Shown here: piece by piece, positions 50,415 through 59,395 of the stretch
Layout: the number at the start of each line of letters is the position of its first letter
How positions within the stretch are numbered: position 1 is the stretch's first letter
Assembly: GCF_026968045.1 (NCBI RefSeq)
Contig: NZ_JAPVBQ010000004.1
Coordinates: 363,587-427,586 of the forward strand
Direction: 5' to 3'
DNA: 64,000 nucleotides
DNA from: Modestobacter sp. VKM Ac-2977
Lineage (GTDB): Bacteria > Actinomycetota > Actinomycetes > Mycobacteriales > Geodermatophilaceae
Notes under the pieces: model-generated
Seen by the model: only the letters and a program-made list of their open reading frames with translations
Told to the model about the DNA's origin: nothing
Database searches by the model: none
Made by a program: the position numbers and the translations under genes

Positions 50415-52487
50415 ATGACGGAACCAATGGTCAGCGTCCTGCTGGTCACCTACAACCACGAGCGCTTCATCGAGCGCGCTCTGGCGTCCATCGCCAGTCA
50501 GGCGCTGGACGGCGACATCGAGGTGGTGGTCGCCGACGACTCCTCCGAGGACCAGACGCTCGCCATCGTCCAGGAATGGGCAGGGACGGTTCCGTTCGAC
50601 GTCCGTGTGCTCCCCCGCCAGCCGCGCCTGGGGATCACCCAGAACTACCACCGCGGCTTCTCCGCCTGCCGAGGTCGCTACATCGCCGTGCTCGAAGGCG
50701 ACGACGAGTGGATCTCCGTCGACAAGCTCCAGCTGCAGGCGGATCTCCTGGAGAAGCGACCGGACCTGTCCATGTCCGCGACACGCATCCTCCTGTACGA
50801 CGAACTGACCGGCTCGTCGAGCGCGTTGCCGCTCATCGGCCTCGACTCGATGGAGATCGAGGTGACCAGCCGGCAGCTGGCCGACAGCAACTGGTTCGCG
50901 ACCTTCAGTTGCTGCATGTACCGGGCCGAGACGCTGGAACGACTCAATCCCGAGATCTTCGAGACCACCGCCTATGACTGGCTGATCAACATGGCCGTCA
51001 CCGAGTTCGGGAACGCCGGACTCGTCGCTGAGGTCGCGACGCTGTACCGCATCCACCAGAACGGCAAGTGGTCGCAGGCCCGGCAGCGCGACCGGGACGA
51101 GCAGATCCGCGCACTCCTGCCCCGGTACATCGAGCTGATCGGGTCGAACGTCGGGCGGGAGCTGACCCGGTACATGCACGGGCTGGACGCGCGGGTCGCG
51201 CAGAGCGTGGACCTCCCCGAGGCGACCGCGGCCGTCTCGGACGAGCACAGCGTCGCCCTGCCCGTCCCCCGGGTCACGAACCCGCGCCGTCCGCGGGTGT
51301 CCGTCGTGATGCCGTGCTACAACCACGAGCCGTTCGTCGTTGCGGCGATCAACAGCGTCCTCGACCAGACGATGGCCGACTTCGAACTGATCGTCGTGGA
51401 CGACGGGTCCTCGGACGCGTCGATGAGGGCGGTCGCGTCCGTGTCCGACGAGCGTCTGCGTGTCTACCGGTTCGCCCACAACCAGGGCGCTGCGGCGTCC
51501 CTGAACTTCGCCATCCAGCAGACGCGAGCCGAGCACGTCGCGCTGATCAACTCCGACGACATGTGGGAGCCGCACAAGCTCGAGCGGCAACTGGAGGTGC
51601 TGGAGCGGCGCCCCGAGGTCGCTGCCGTCTTCACGGGCGCCCGGTTCGTCGATGAGGCCGGCAACCCGCTGCCGCCGCACAGGCTGCCCCGTTGGAACAC
51701 CGTGTTCCGGCAGCCCAGCCGCACGCAGGCACAGTGGCTCCGCTTCTTCTTCGAGAACGGCAACGCCCTCTGTCACCCCAGTGTGCTGATCCGGCGGTCG
51801 TTCTACGTCGAGCACGGTCTGTACGACAACCGGATGCGTCAGCTGCCGGACTTCGAGCGCTGGATCACGCTGGTCAAGCACCACCCCATCGCGGTCCTCG
51901 GCGACGAGGACCTGGTGCGCTTCCGACTGCTGCCGTCGGAGCAGAACGCCAGCAGTGCGAGTCGGGCCAACGTGGTCCGAGGACTCCACGAACACCTGGC
52001 CATCGACGAGCACTTCTTCGAGGGAGTCTCGACGGATCTGATAGTCGAGGGCTTCGGCGACCTCCTGCGCGATCAGCACGTCGCAGAGGCCGACGAGCTG
52101 GCGTGCGAGCTCGCCTTCCTCTGGTGGGACACCCCGTGTCCCATGCAGGAGGTCAACAGGGTCCACGCGCTGCGGCTGCTGCGCGAGCTCATGGGGAACC
52201 CGGACACCGCTCGCATGATGGTCACCCGCCATGGCTTCACCGACCTGACGCTGCACATGTACGCCGGGGCCCACGAGCGCACCATGTCCGAACCCCAGCT
52301 CGAGTGGCTCCAGTCGCTCGACACGAAGAGGATGCTCCCTGAACCGGAGCCCGGGAGCATGGTGGTCGAGCAGGCCCCCGCCGGGCAACTGGTTCGAGTC
52401 GTACTGGGGCGTGCCCGCCGAGCGAAGCGGTCCGTGCTGCCCCACCGCGTCCTCTTCCACCTGCGCCGCGTGCTGAGTTCGCGTTGA
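50415..52487 (+). CDS. Protein with two glycosyltransferase family 2 domains
   Basis: The 690-residue protein has a first GT-A domain (about 5-230) with VSVLLVTYNHERFIERAL, VADDSSEDQTLAIVQ and VLEGDDEW, and a second (about 293-520) with VSVVMPCYNHEPFVVAAI, VVDDGSSDASM and LINSDDMWEPHKLERQ. Each keeps an acidic metal site, so it may add two sugars or an alternating disaccharide. A helical C-terminal ~150 residues ends in a basic tail. The start is ATG at 50415. Codon use seems a little less GC-biased than neighbours (an ATA codon near 52037). The stop overlaps the next gene (TTGA). Confidence 0.85.
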   Translation: MTEPMVSVLLVTYNHERFIERALASIASQALDGDIEVVVADDSSEDQTLAIVQEWAGTVPFDVRVLPRQPRLGITQNYHRGFSACRGRYIAVLEGDDEWISVDKLQLQADLLEKRPDLSMSATRILLYDELTGSSSALPLIGLDSMEIEVTSRQLADSNWFATFSCCMYRAETLERLNPEIFETTAYDWLINMAVTEFGNAGLVAEVATLYRIHQNGKWSQARQRDRDEQIRALLPRYIELIGSNVGRELTRYMHGLDARVAQSVDLPEATAAVSDEHSVALPVPRVTNPRRPRVSVVMPCYNHEPFVVAAINSVLDQTMADFELIVVDDGSSDASMRAVASVSDERLRVYRFAHNQGAAASLNFAIQQTRAEHVALINSDDMWEPHKLERQLEVLERRPEVAAVFTGARFVDEAGNPLPPHRLPRWNTVFRQPSRTQAQWLRFFFENGNALCHPSVLIRRSFYVEHGLYDNRMRQLPDFERWITLVKHHPIAVLGDEDLVRFRLLPSEQNASSASRANVVRGLHEHLAIDEHFFEGVSTDLIVEGFGDLLRDQHVAEADELACELAFLWWDTPCPMQEVNRVHALRLLRELMGNPDTARMMVTRHGFTDLTLHMYAGAHERTMSEPQLEWLQSLDTKRMLPEPEPGSMVVEQAPAGQLVRVVLGRARRAKRSVLPHRVLFHLRRVLSSR

Positions 52488-53644
52488 CGGCGCGTTCTGG
52501 GGTCGTCGTGCTCGACGACTACTTCCCGACGACGGGCACCGGTTTCCGCATCGCCGAGTTCGACTGGATGATGCGGCACGGGATCGTCTCGGAGGTCATG
52601 ACGACAGCGACGCCGCTCGACCATCTGCGAGCCGAGTACTCGGCCACACACCCGAACACGGCCGAGCAGATCAGCGCCTACGACGCTGAGCGGCTCAGCT
52701 CCTTCGAATGTGCGTCCCTGTTGTTCCTCAACAACGCGGCGTACTTCCTGCCGGACCTCGAGAAGCACTCCTTGCCCTTCGTGCTGACCCTGTACCCCGG
52801 CGGTGGGCTCAACTTCGGCGACAGTGCGGCGGAGGAGAAGCTGAGCAGGGTGCTGTCGTCTCCCCTGCTCAGCCACGTGATCACCACTCAACCCGTGGTC
52901 ACCGAACGCGCCACTGCGATGGTGCGCGACTCGGTCCCGGTCACCGAGGTGCTGGGACTCACCGTCGACCCGCTCTATCTGACTCCGGGGCCGGGCTTCC
53001 GCAAGAACTACTTCCGGGGTCACGGCGAGCGCCTGGACGTCTGCTTCGTGGCGCACCGGTACACGTCGGATGGCGCGGACAAGGGCTTTCCCGTGTTCCT
53101 GGAGACGGTACGGCTGCTCCGTGAGGGTGGGCAGCCCGTGCGTGGTCACGTCGTCGGTGGCTACAGCTCCGCTGACGTCGGTCCGGAGTACGCAGCCGTC
53201 GACCTGACCTTCACCGGCGTCATCAGCACGCCGGAGCTGCGTCAGTTCTTCCTCGGCATGGACGTCATCGTCTCCCCGACCGCACCCAATCGTCTCGCTC
53301 CCGGCAGTTTCGACGGGTTCCCCACCGGAGCCTGTGTCGAGGCCGCGCTCTGCGGTGTCGCGGTCGTGGCCAGCGACCCGTTGGCGCAGAACCGCGTCTT
53401 CACAGACCGCCGGGACATCCACACGCCGGCTGCGGACGCGCACGACATCGTGGAGCGGATCAGCGAGATGCTGGCCGAGCCCGATGGGCTGCGGCGTGTC
53501 GCCCAAGGCGGACTCAAGACGGCCCGTCGCGCCTATGGCGTCAATGCGCAGCTGTGGACCCGGCGCCGTGTGCTCGAGGAGGTCCGTTCATCGATCCGAT
53601 CCGCTGCACTGACCGGAGAACCAGGTCAGGAACCTGAGGAGTGA
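52484..53644 (+). CDS. Glycosyltransferase family 4-like protein
   Basis: This 386-residue protein has the GT-B look: SGVVVLDDYFPTTGTGFRIAEFDWMM at the N terminus, VLTLYPGGGLNF, a DVCFVAHRYTSDGADKGFPVF donor-domain start, and FDGFPTGACVEAALCGVAVVASD in place of the EGFG motif. Its substrates are unknown. The TTG start at 52484 overlaps the upstream stop, so the two transferases are translationally coupled. A hairpin at 53652-53675 lies directly after the stop. Confidence 0.78.
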   Translation: MTARSGVVVLDDYFPTTGTGFRIAEFDWMMRHGIVSEVMTTATPLDHLRAEYSATHPNTAEQISAYDAERLSSFECASLLFLNNAAYFLPDLEKHSLPFVLTLYPGGGLNFGDSAAEEKLSRVLSSPLLSHVITTQPVVTERATAMVRDSVPVTEVLGLTVDPLYLTPGPGFRKNYFRGHGERLDVCFVAHRYTSDGADKGFPVFLETVRLLREGGQPVRGHVVGGYSSADVGPEYAAVDLTFTGVISTPELRQFFLGMDVIVSPTAPNRLAPGSFDGFPTGACVEAALCGVAVVASDPLAQNRVFTDRRDIHTPAADAHDIVERISEMLAEPDGLRRVAQGGLKTARRAYGVNAQLWTRRRVLEEVRSSIRSAALTGEPGQEPEE

Positions 53645-53651
53645 GTGCCCC

Positions 53652-53675
53652 TCGAGGCCGCGGCTCGGGCCTCGA
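53652..53675 (+). terminator. Hairpin after the glycosyltransferase pair
   Basis: TCGAGGCC (53652-53659) and GGCCTCGA (53668-53675) are perfect inverted arms with an 8-base loop, between two convergent genes. Confidence 0.6.
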
Positions 53676-53757
53676 CCTGCGGTCACTGATGGCCTGCTGA
53701 GGCTGCGCCGCTCGGAGGAGGTCTCGAGGCCTGCCCGCCGACGACCGCCGGGTGAGG

Positions 53758-56718
53758 TCAGCCCGCCAGCCGTGAACCCTCGCGGCCGGAGACGACCTCC
53801 AGGCGGCTGCTGATCCTGGTCCGCAGCTCCTCGACGTGGCTGATGACCCCCACCATCCGGCCGCCACGGCGCAGCTCGTCCAGGACGGTCATGACGGCGT
53901 CCAGGGCCTGTGGATCGAGGGTGCCGAACCCCTCGTCGACGAAGAGCGTGTCGATCCGGACGCCGCCGCTCTCGGCCGTGACGACGTCGGCCAAGCCCAG
54001 GGCCAGGGCCAGAGAGGCCATGAAGCTCTCCCCGCCGGAGAGCGTCTTCGTGGGCCGCCGGGCGCCGGTGTACTCGTCGAGCACGTCCAGGCCCAGCCCG
54101 CCGCGGGCCCCGTGCCGGCCCTGGGCGTCGCTGTGCAGGAACGTGTACCGGCCGCCGGACATGTCTCGCAGACGCCGGCTGGCCACGGCCGCGACCTGCT
54201 CCAGCCGCGCGGCGAGCACGAAGGACTGGAGCCGCATCCGCAGGGTGTTGGCCCCGCGGCCGTTGACCAGGTCGGCGAGCGCGGTGACCTGTTCGGCGTG
54301 GGCCCGGCGCTCGTCCAGCTCAACCTCGATCCCGGTGAGGTCGGAGGTCAGTGAGTCCAGGGCGTCGGCGCAGCGCTGGGCCTCGGCCAACGCGCCCACG
54401 GCGGCCTCCCGGGCACGCGTCGCACCGCGGCAGGTGTCGGTCAGCGCGTCCAGGTCCGGCCGGGGCGCGAGGTCAGCCAGCTCGGGCTCGGCGAGCGTCG
54501 CGGACACCACCGACCACCGCTGGTCGTGCTCGGCCACCCGCCGCCCGGCCGACGCTGCGGTTGCCCGGTCCAGCAGCGCATCTGCGGCGGCCAGCAGGTC
54601 GGGGAACCCGGCGTCGGCGACGCGTTCCTCGGCGAGCCGGCGAGCTGCGTCGGCCGCCGCGCGGGCGCGCAGTTCGGCGCCCTCGGCCTCCACGAGCGCC
54701 TCACACCGTTCGGCCTCGGTGGTGAGGCGGGTGATGCGGGGGGCGATGCCGGGGTCCTCGCCCTGTGCAGCCCGGAGCCGCTGCTGCACTGCGGCGAGCG
54801 TCTCCTGCGCCCCGGCGCGCTCGGCGGTCAGCCGCGCCAGCTCCTCCCGGGCTGCGGCGGCGGCCGCCAGCGCGGCGTCCCGCTGGGCCGCCAGCGCGGT
54901 CAGCGCCTGGCGTGCGCCTTCCAGGGCCCCGGCCGCGGTGCGCGCCTGCGCCTCCTGCTCAGCCGCCTCGGCGAGCGCACTCTCCTTGTCGGCCAACGGC
55001 TCCGGTCCGGCCTGGGCCCGGAGCACCGCCAGCTCCCGGTCGGTCTCCTCCAGGGCGGTACGCAGGACAGCGAGTCGGGCCTCCCCCTCCTCCGCTGCCC
55101 TGCGGGCGGCGTCCTCGTCGGCCTGGGTGACCACGGGGCCGTCGTGCTGGGCCAGCCGAGGGTGCTCCAGCGCGCCGCACACCGGGCAGTCCTGTCCGTC
55201 GGACAGGCCGGCGGCGAGCTCGGCGGCCATCCCGTCCAGCCGTCGGGTGCGCAGGTCGCCCCACTTCTCCCGGGCGTCCAGCCAGGCCTCCCGCGCGGCA
55301 TCGGCGTCGCCGCGCTGCTGATCCCGCCGGTCGGCCAGCGAGCCGGCGGCCCGGGCCGCGGCGAGGGCGGCGCGCCGGCTCTCGAGCACGGCGGTCAGAC
55401 CGGGCAGGCGGGACGCCGCCCCTGCGGCCTCGCTGACCCGGGTCTCCTGCTCGGTCAACCGCGCCGGCCACTCCTGCGCAGCGGCCTCGTCCTGCGCGCA
55501 GCGCGTCTGCAGGGCCTCGACCCGGCGAGTGGCCTGGTCGACCTCGCGGGCCAGCTCGGCGGCGCGCTCGACGTCGGGCAGCAGGGCTCGCAGCGCAGCC
55601 ACCTCGTCGCGCAGCGCCCGCGCCAGCACGGTGTCGGCCGGGCGGCCGGCGGCCACCTCCGTCCAGCGGCGGCGGACCGACTCCAGGTGCGCTGCGGCGC
55701 CCTCGGCGTCCAGCGACGCCCGACCGGCCGCCTCCAGCACGTCCCGCACCGGCTCCGCCCGGCCAGCGGCGTCCAGCGACGCACGCACTGGCAGCAGCTC
55801 GGCCTCTTCCGCCTGCAGCCGGCCGAGCTCGGCACGGGCCCGGTCGCGCCGGGTGTGCCGGTCGACCTCGGCCCGGGCGTCGGCCAGCCTGGCGTCGACC
55901 CGCTCGACCTCGGCGGCCGCCCGCGCGGCCTCGATCTCCTGGTCGGCCAGCCGGGTGGCGACCTCCGCCCGGACGCGCTGCACCCAGGCGCCGGCCGAGG
56001 CGTGTGGCGTGGCACCGACCAGCTCCGGCGCCAGCTCCTCGGGCACGTCGACGTCGGCCACCTGCGCCACCCGGGCGAGCAGCGTGCTCGCCCGCAGCCG
56101 CACGTCGTCCCACTGCCCACGGGCGACGGTGCGCTGATCGGCGAGCCACTCCTCGACCTGGGCGAATCGCCCGACGTCGAAGAGGGTGCGGAGAAGCCGG
56201 CCGCGGTCCTCCGGCTCCGCCCGCAGGAACCGCGCGAAGTCCCCCTGCGGGAGCAGCACCACCTGGCAGAACTGCTCGGCCGAGAGACCCAGCCGACTGC
56301 GCAGGTGCGCGGAGCCCTCGTCGATCCGGGTGCTGACCGGCTCCCAGCCCGCCGCCGTCCAGCGCTGCACGGTGAGCTTGGCCTGCTCGGTCGTCCAGCC
56401 GGTGCCGCGCCGCTTGGGCCGCTGCTGCTCGGGCCGGCGGGTGACCAGCAACCGCTCCCCGCCGAGGGTGACCTCGCACTCCACCTCGGTGCGGACCTGC
56501 TCAGCGGCGTGGTCACTGCGCAGCCGCTTCTCCTCGCCCCGGGCTCCGGGCACGGTGCCGTAGAGGGCGTACACGACCGCGTCGAGCAGCGTCGTCTTCC
56601 CGGCGCCGGTCGGGCCCCAGAGCAGGAACAGCCCGTCCCGGCCCACGTCGTCAAGATCGACCTCGACCCGGTCGGCGAACGGCCCGAAGGCGGTCAGCGA
56701 GAGCGAGTGGACCCTCAT
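53758..56718 (-). CDS. sbcC: DNA repair exonuclease SbcCD, ATPase subunit
   Basis: The 986-residue SMC-like ATPase works with SbcD to open hairpins and DNA ends. Walker A GPTGAGKTT is at 35-43, long Ala/Glu/Arg-rich coiled coils follow, the zinc hook CPVCG lies near residue 508, and the C-terminal lobe holds the LSGGES signature and Walker B IDTLFVDEGFGTLD. Start ATG at 56718 overlaps the sbcD stop (4 bases), so the two subunits are co-translated in the usual order D then C. Confidence 0.95.
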   Translation of the reverse strand: MRVHSLSLTAFGPFADRVEVDLDDVGRDGLFLLWGPTGAGKTTLLDAVVYALYGTVPGARGEEKRLRSDHAAEQVRTEVECEVTLGGERLLVTRRPEQQRPKRRGTGWTTEQAKLTVQRWTAAGWEPVSTRIDEGSAHLRSRLGLSAEQFCQVVLLPQGDFARFLRAEPEDRGRLLRTLFDVGRFAQVEEWLADQRTVARGQWDDVRLRASTLLARVAQVADVDVPEELAPELVGATPHASAGAWVQRVRAEVATRLADQEIEAARAAAEVERVDARLADARAEVDRHTRRDRARAELGRLQAEEAELLPVRASLDAAGRAEPVRDVLEAAGRASLDAEGAAAHLESVRRRWTEVAAGRPADTVLARALRDEVAALRALLPDVERAAELAREVDQATRRVEALQTRCAQDEAAAQEWPARLTEQETRVSEAAGAASRLPGLTAVLESRRAALAAARAAGSLADRRDQQRGDADAAREAWLDAREKWGDLRTRRLDGMAAELAAGLSDGQDCPVCGALEHPRLAQHDGPVVTQADEDAARRAAEEGEARLAVLRTALEETDRELAVLRAQAGPEPLADKESALAEAAEQEAQARTAAGALEGARQALTALAAQRDAALAAAAAAREELARLTAERAGAQETLAAVQQRLRAAQGEDPGIAPRITRLTTEAERCEALVEAEGAELRARAAADAARRLAEERVADAGFPDLLAAADALLDRATAASAGRRVAEHDQRWSVVSATLAEPELADLAPRPDLDALTDTCRGATRAREAAVGALAEAQRCADALDSLTSDLTGIEVELDERRAHAEQVTALADLVNGRGANTLRMRLQSFVLAARLEQVAAVASRRLRDMSGGRYTFLHSDAQGRHGARGGLGLDVLDEYTGARRPTKTLSGGESFMASLALALGLADVVTAESGGVRIDTLFVDEGFGTLDPQALDAVMTVLDELRRGGRMVGVISHVEELRTRISSRLEVVSGREGSRLAG

Positions 56719-57863
56719 GCCAGTGCGTCCTCGTGCGCAGCCGCAGCCAGCGCGCGCCCCAGCAGCTCGAGCTCGGCCGGGGTGGCGCCCACCGTGCGGA
56801 CGTGGGCGACGAACTCCCCGGCGACCTCGAGGTCACTGCGGCCGGCCAGCCGCTCGGTGTAGCTGCGCTGGTCGCCGGCCGGGCCCGTGCCGGCCCACTC
56901 CAGGTGCACGGCGTGCGGGAAGCGGCCCTGCAGCTGGCGCATCGGGTCGGCCGGCCGGATCGCGTCGGTGAGCTGGGCGGAGACGAAGTGCTCGGTCACC
57001 CCTTCCAGCGCCGGATCGGCGAGCAGCTCGGCGAGCTCGCCGCGCAGCACCGTCAGCTGCCGGGGCGCCGGGAGCGGGACCGGCCGCACCTCGGCCAGCC
57101 CGGAGGCGTCGAGGTCGACGAGCCAGGCCTGCTTCTGCTGACCGGCTTCGCCGAAGGAGTAGGCGAGCGGCGAGCCGCTGTAGCGGATGCGGTCGCTGAG
57201 CGACTGCGGCCGGTGCAGGTGCCCCAGGGCGACGTAGTCGACACCGTCGAAGACCGCGGCGGAGACCAGGTCGACCCCGCCCACGCAGATGTCCCGCTCG
57301 CTCTCGCTGGGGAGCCCGCCGCCGACGAAGGCGTGCGCCAGCACGACCGACCGGGTGCGCGGGCGGAGGAACAGGTCGGCCCGGACCCGGTCCATCGCCG
57401 CGCCCACCACCGCCTCGTGGCCACGGGCGTCGGGCAGCCCCAGCTCGTGCCGGGCCACCTCCGGCTCGAGGTAGGGCAGGCCGTACACCGCGACGTCCCC
57501 GTGCTCGTCGGTCAGCATCACCGGCTCGTCGAGCGCCGGGGTCAGTGCCCGGACGTGCACCCCGGACCGGGCCAGCAGCCCGGCGCCGAACCCGAGCCGC
57601 CGGGCCGAGTCGTGATTGCCGGGCGTGAGGACGATCTGGGCGCCGGCGCCGCGCAGCCGCATCAGCACCCGGTCGAGCACACCCGTGGCGTCGGCCGAGG
57701 GGACGGCGCGGTCGTAGACGTCACCGGCGACCAGGACCACGTCGACGGACTCCGCGCGGACGACGTCGGCCAGCCCGCCCAGCACCTGCTCCTGCTCTGC
57801 GAGCAGGTCGGTGCCGTGCAGAGAGCGGCCGATGTGCCAGTCCGAGGTGTGCAGCAGCCGCAT
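56715..57863 (-). CDS. sbcD: DNA repair exonuclease SbcCD, nuclease subunit
   Basis: The 382-residue Mre11-type phosphoesterase has the metal-binding motifs HTSDWHIGR, VAGDVYDRA, LTPGNHDSARR, VLAHAFVGG and VALGHLHRPQ in order. ATG at 57863 gives the canonical N terminus, with a TAACGT box seven bases upstream; the longer open frame is not family-like. It leads the sbcDC operon, placed between the second glycosyltransferase block and the PH-domain gene. Confidence 0.96.
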   Translation of the reverse strand: MRLLHTSDWHIGRSLHGTDLLAEQEQVLGGLADVVRAESVDVVLVAGDVYDRAVPSADATGVLDRVLMRLRGAGAQIVLTPGNHDSARRLGFGAGLLARSGVHVRALTPALDEPVMLTDEHGDVAVYGLPYLEPEVARHELGLPDARGHEAVVGAAMDRVRADLFLRPRTRSVVLAHAFVGGGLPSESERDICVGGVDLVSAAVFDGVDYVALGHLHRPQSLSDRIRYSGSPLAYSFGEAGQQKQAWLVDLDASGLAEVRPVPLPAPRQLTVLRGELAELLADPALEGVTEHFVSAQLTDAIRPADPMRQLQGRFPHAVHLEWAGTGPAGDQRSYTERLAGRSDLEVAGEFVAHVRTVGATPAELELLGRALAAAAHEDALA

Positions 57864-57876
57864 GCCCGGGACGTTA
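57864..57876 (-). promoter_or_regulatory. Leaderless-type promoter of sbcDC
   Basis: TAACGT (57871-57876, minus strand) is seven bases before the ATG at 57863. Confidence 0.5.
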
Positions 57877-57949
57877 GGTGGCCCCTCCGACAGAACCGTC
57901 CAGGCACGCCGTGACGGACCGGTCCGACAGGCGCAGGGGCTCGTACGGC

Positions 57950-58513
57950 TCAGAACTGCTGGGTCGGGTGCGTGTCCCCCCGGTGGTACTCGCCCAGGTG
58001 GGCGGCGCTCTCCCGCGCCCGCCGGTCGGCGTCCTCCTCGACGAGCTGGTTGAGCAGCTGCTGCACCCCCTCGCTGTCCGGGATGGCCCGGAACACCGTC
58101 GGGCCGCCCTCCCCGGCGGTCTCGATCGACACCGTGCCGGATCTGATCACCCGCTCCCACAGCGTCTGCCGGTAGGAGACGTCGGTGATCCGGGACAGCC
58201 CGATGTCCCGGCCGTGCCGGGACAGGATGCCGAATCGGTACAGCAGCCGGTGGGTGGTGACCACGTAGTGCGTGGTGCGCCAGCGCAGCAGCGGGGCGGC
58301 GACCAGGAACAGCGTGAGGACGACGGCGACCCCGACGACGACCAGCCGCCACAGCCCCTGCTGGTCCCCTGCCGGCACGATCGCCGTGCCGAAGGACGCC
58401 AGGCCGACCAGCGCCAGGAACGCCACGATCGGCCAGAAGACGGTCAGCCAGTGCGGGTGCAGGTGGGCGACGACCTCCTCGTCCTCGCCGAGCACCTTGT
58501 CGGGGTAGGCCAC
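57950..58513 (-). CDS. PH domain-containing membrane protein
   Basis: This 187-residue protein has two membrane helices (WPIVAFLALVGLASFGTAIV and LWRLVVVGVAVVLTLFLVAAP) followed by a bacterial PH-like domain (THYVVTTHRLLYRFGILSRHGRDIGLSRITDVSYRQT). It matches the Rv3278c position beside birA. The GTG at 58513 is the family-like start. Function is unknown; such proteins sit in the membrane with the PH domain in the cytoplasm. Confidence 0.88.
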   Translation of the reverse strand: MAYPDKVLGEDEEVVAHLHPHWLTVFWPIVAFLALVGLASFGTAIVPAGDQQGLWRLVVVGVAVVLTLFLVAAPLLRWRTTHYVVTTHRLLYRFGILSRHGRDIGLSRITDVSYRQTLWERVIRSGTVSIETAGEGGPTVFRAIPDSEGVQQLLNQLVEEDADRRARESAAHLGEYHRGDTHPTQQF

Positions 58514-58544
58514 CCCGCCAGGATGACCTACCCGGCTGGGCGCG

Positions 58545-59375
58545 TCACCGGCCCGGCCGCACGTGTCGCACGTCGCCGGAGGCGAGCTCCAGCACCCCGG
58601 CGTCGGTGCGGACGACGAGCCGGCCGTCCCAGTCCACCGCCTCGGCGACCCCGTCGAGGGTCGAGCCGTCGGGCATCGTCACGGTGACGGCGGCCCCCAC
58701 GGTGCTGCACCAGGCGAGGTAGTCCTGCGCGAGGCCGGAGGAGACGGGGTCACCGAGCACCTGCACCCAGCGGGCGTAGCGCTGCTCCAGGGTCCGCAGG
58801 AAGGCCAGCAGCACGGCGGCCCGGTCGACCGGCTCCTGACGCACCAGCTCCAGGGAGGTACCGGTGTCGGGCAGCTCGTCGGTGCGGGTCGAGACGTTGA
58901 GCCCGACGCCGACCACCACGGCGGTGCCCGAGCTCTCGGCCAGGATGCCGGCCAGCTTCCGGCCGTCGGCGGCGAGCAGGTCGTTGGGCCACTTCAGCGA
59001 GGTGCGGACGCCGGCCACCTCCCCGACCGCCTCGGCCAGCGCGACCCCGGTCAGCAGCGAGAGCCAGGCCCGCCGGGCCGCGGGGACGTCGGGCCGCAGC
59101 AGCACCGAGACCGTCAGCCCTGCCCGCGGCGGGGAGACCCAGGTGCGGTCCAGCCGTCCGCGCCCGGCCGCCTGGTGCTCGGCCACCAGCACCAGCCCCT
59201 CGGTGGCGCCGTCGACCGCACGGGCGACCAGCTCGGCGTTCGTCGACCCGATCGCCTCGACCACCTCGACCGCCCGCCACAGGCCGCTGCCGGGGGTGAG
59301 GGCGGCGGTCAGCGCGGCGGCGTCGAGGCCCGGCCGGTCGGCGGGAGGAGCTGCGGTGCGAGGGCTGTCGGGCAC
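58545..59375 (-). CDS. birA: Biotin-[acetyl-CoA-carboxylase] ligase
   Basis: The 276-residue enzyme activates biotin to biotinyl-AMP and attaches it to the biotin carrier lysine, here presumably Lys546 of AccA3. [22 protein letters not shown] (biotin/ATP loop), [18 protein letters not shown] and VGVGLNVS are present. No N-terminal DNA-binding domain precedes the catalytic part, so it is a non-repressor type. The GTG at 59375 follows a TAGCGT box seven bases upstream within a 20-base gap shared with accD5. Confidence 0.93.
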   Translation of the reverse strand: MPDSPRTAAPPADRPGLDAAALTAALTPGSGLWRAVEVVEAIGSTNAELVARAVDGATEGLVLVAEHQAAGRGRLDRTWVSPPRAGLTVSVLLRPDVPAARRAWLSLLTGVALAEAVGEVAGVRTSLKWPNDLLAADGRKLAGILAESSGTAVVVGVGLNVSTRTDELPDTGTSLELVRQEPVDRAAVLLAFLRTLEQRYARWVQVLGDPVSSGLAQDYLAWCSTVGAAVTVTMPDGSTLDGVAEAVDWDGRLVVRTDAGVLELASGDVRHVRPGR

Positions 59376-59395
59376 GTCACCTACGCTACGGCGCT
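59376..59395. promoter_or_regulatory. Bidirectional leaderless promoter of birA and accD5
   Basis: In a 20-base gap, TACGCT (59382-59387) reads toward accD5 and TAGCGT (59383-59388, minus strand) reads toward birA; they overlap in the 7-base core TACGCTA. Spacers to the start codons are eight and seven bases. Neither gene has a ribosome site. Confidence 0.6.

Noticed and set aside
50065..50418. 117-residue plus-strand frame ending in an ATGA overlap with the double-GT2 gene
   Set aside because: The overlap is suggestive, but the product has no hydrophobic core, domain or ribosome site, and its composition looks non-coding. Kept only as part of the gene-free stretch.
53843..55321. 492-residue Ser/Ala/Arg frame opposite sbcC
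   Set aside because: A shadow of the Ala/Glu/Arg coiled-coil codons of sbcC.
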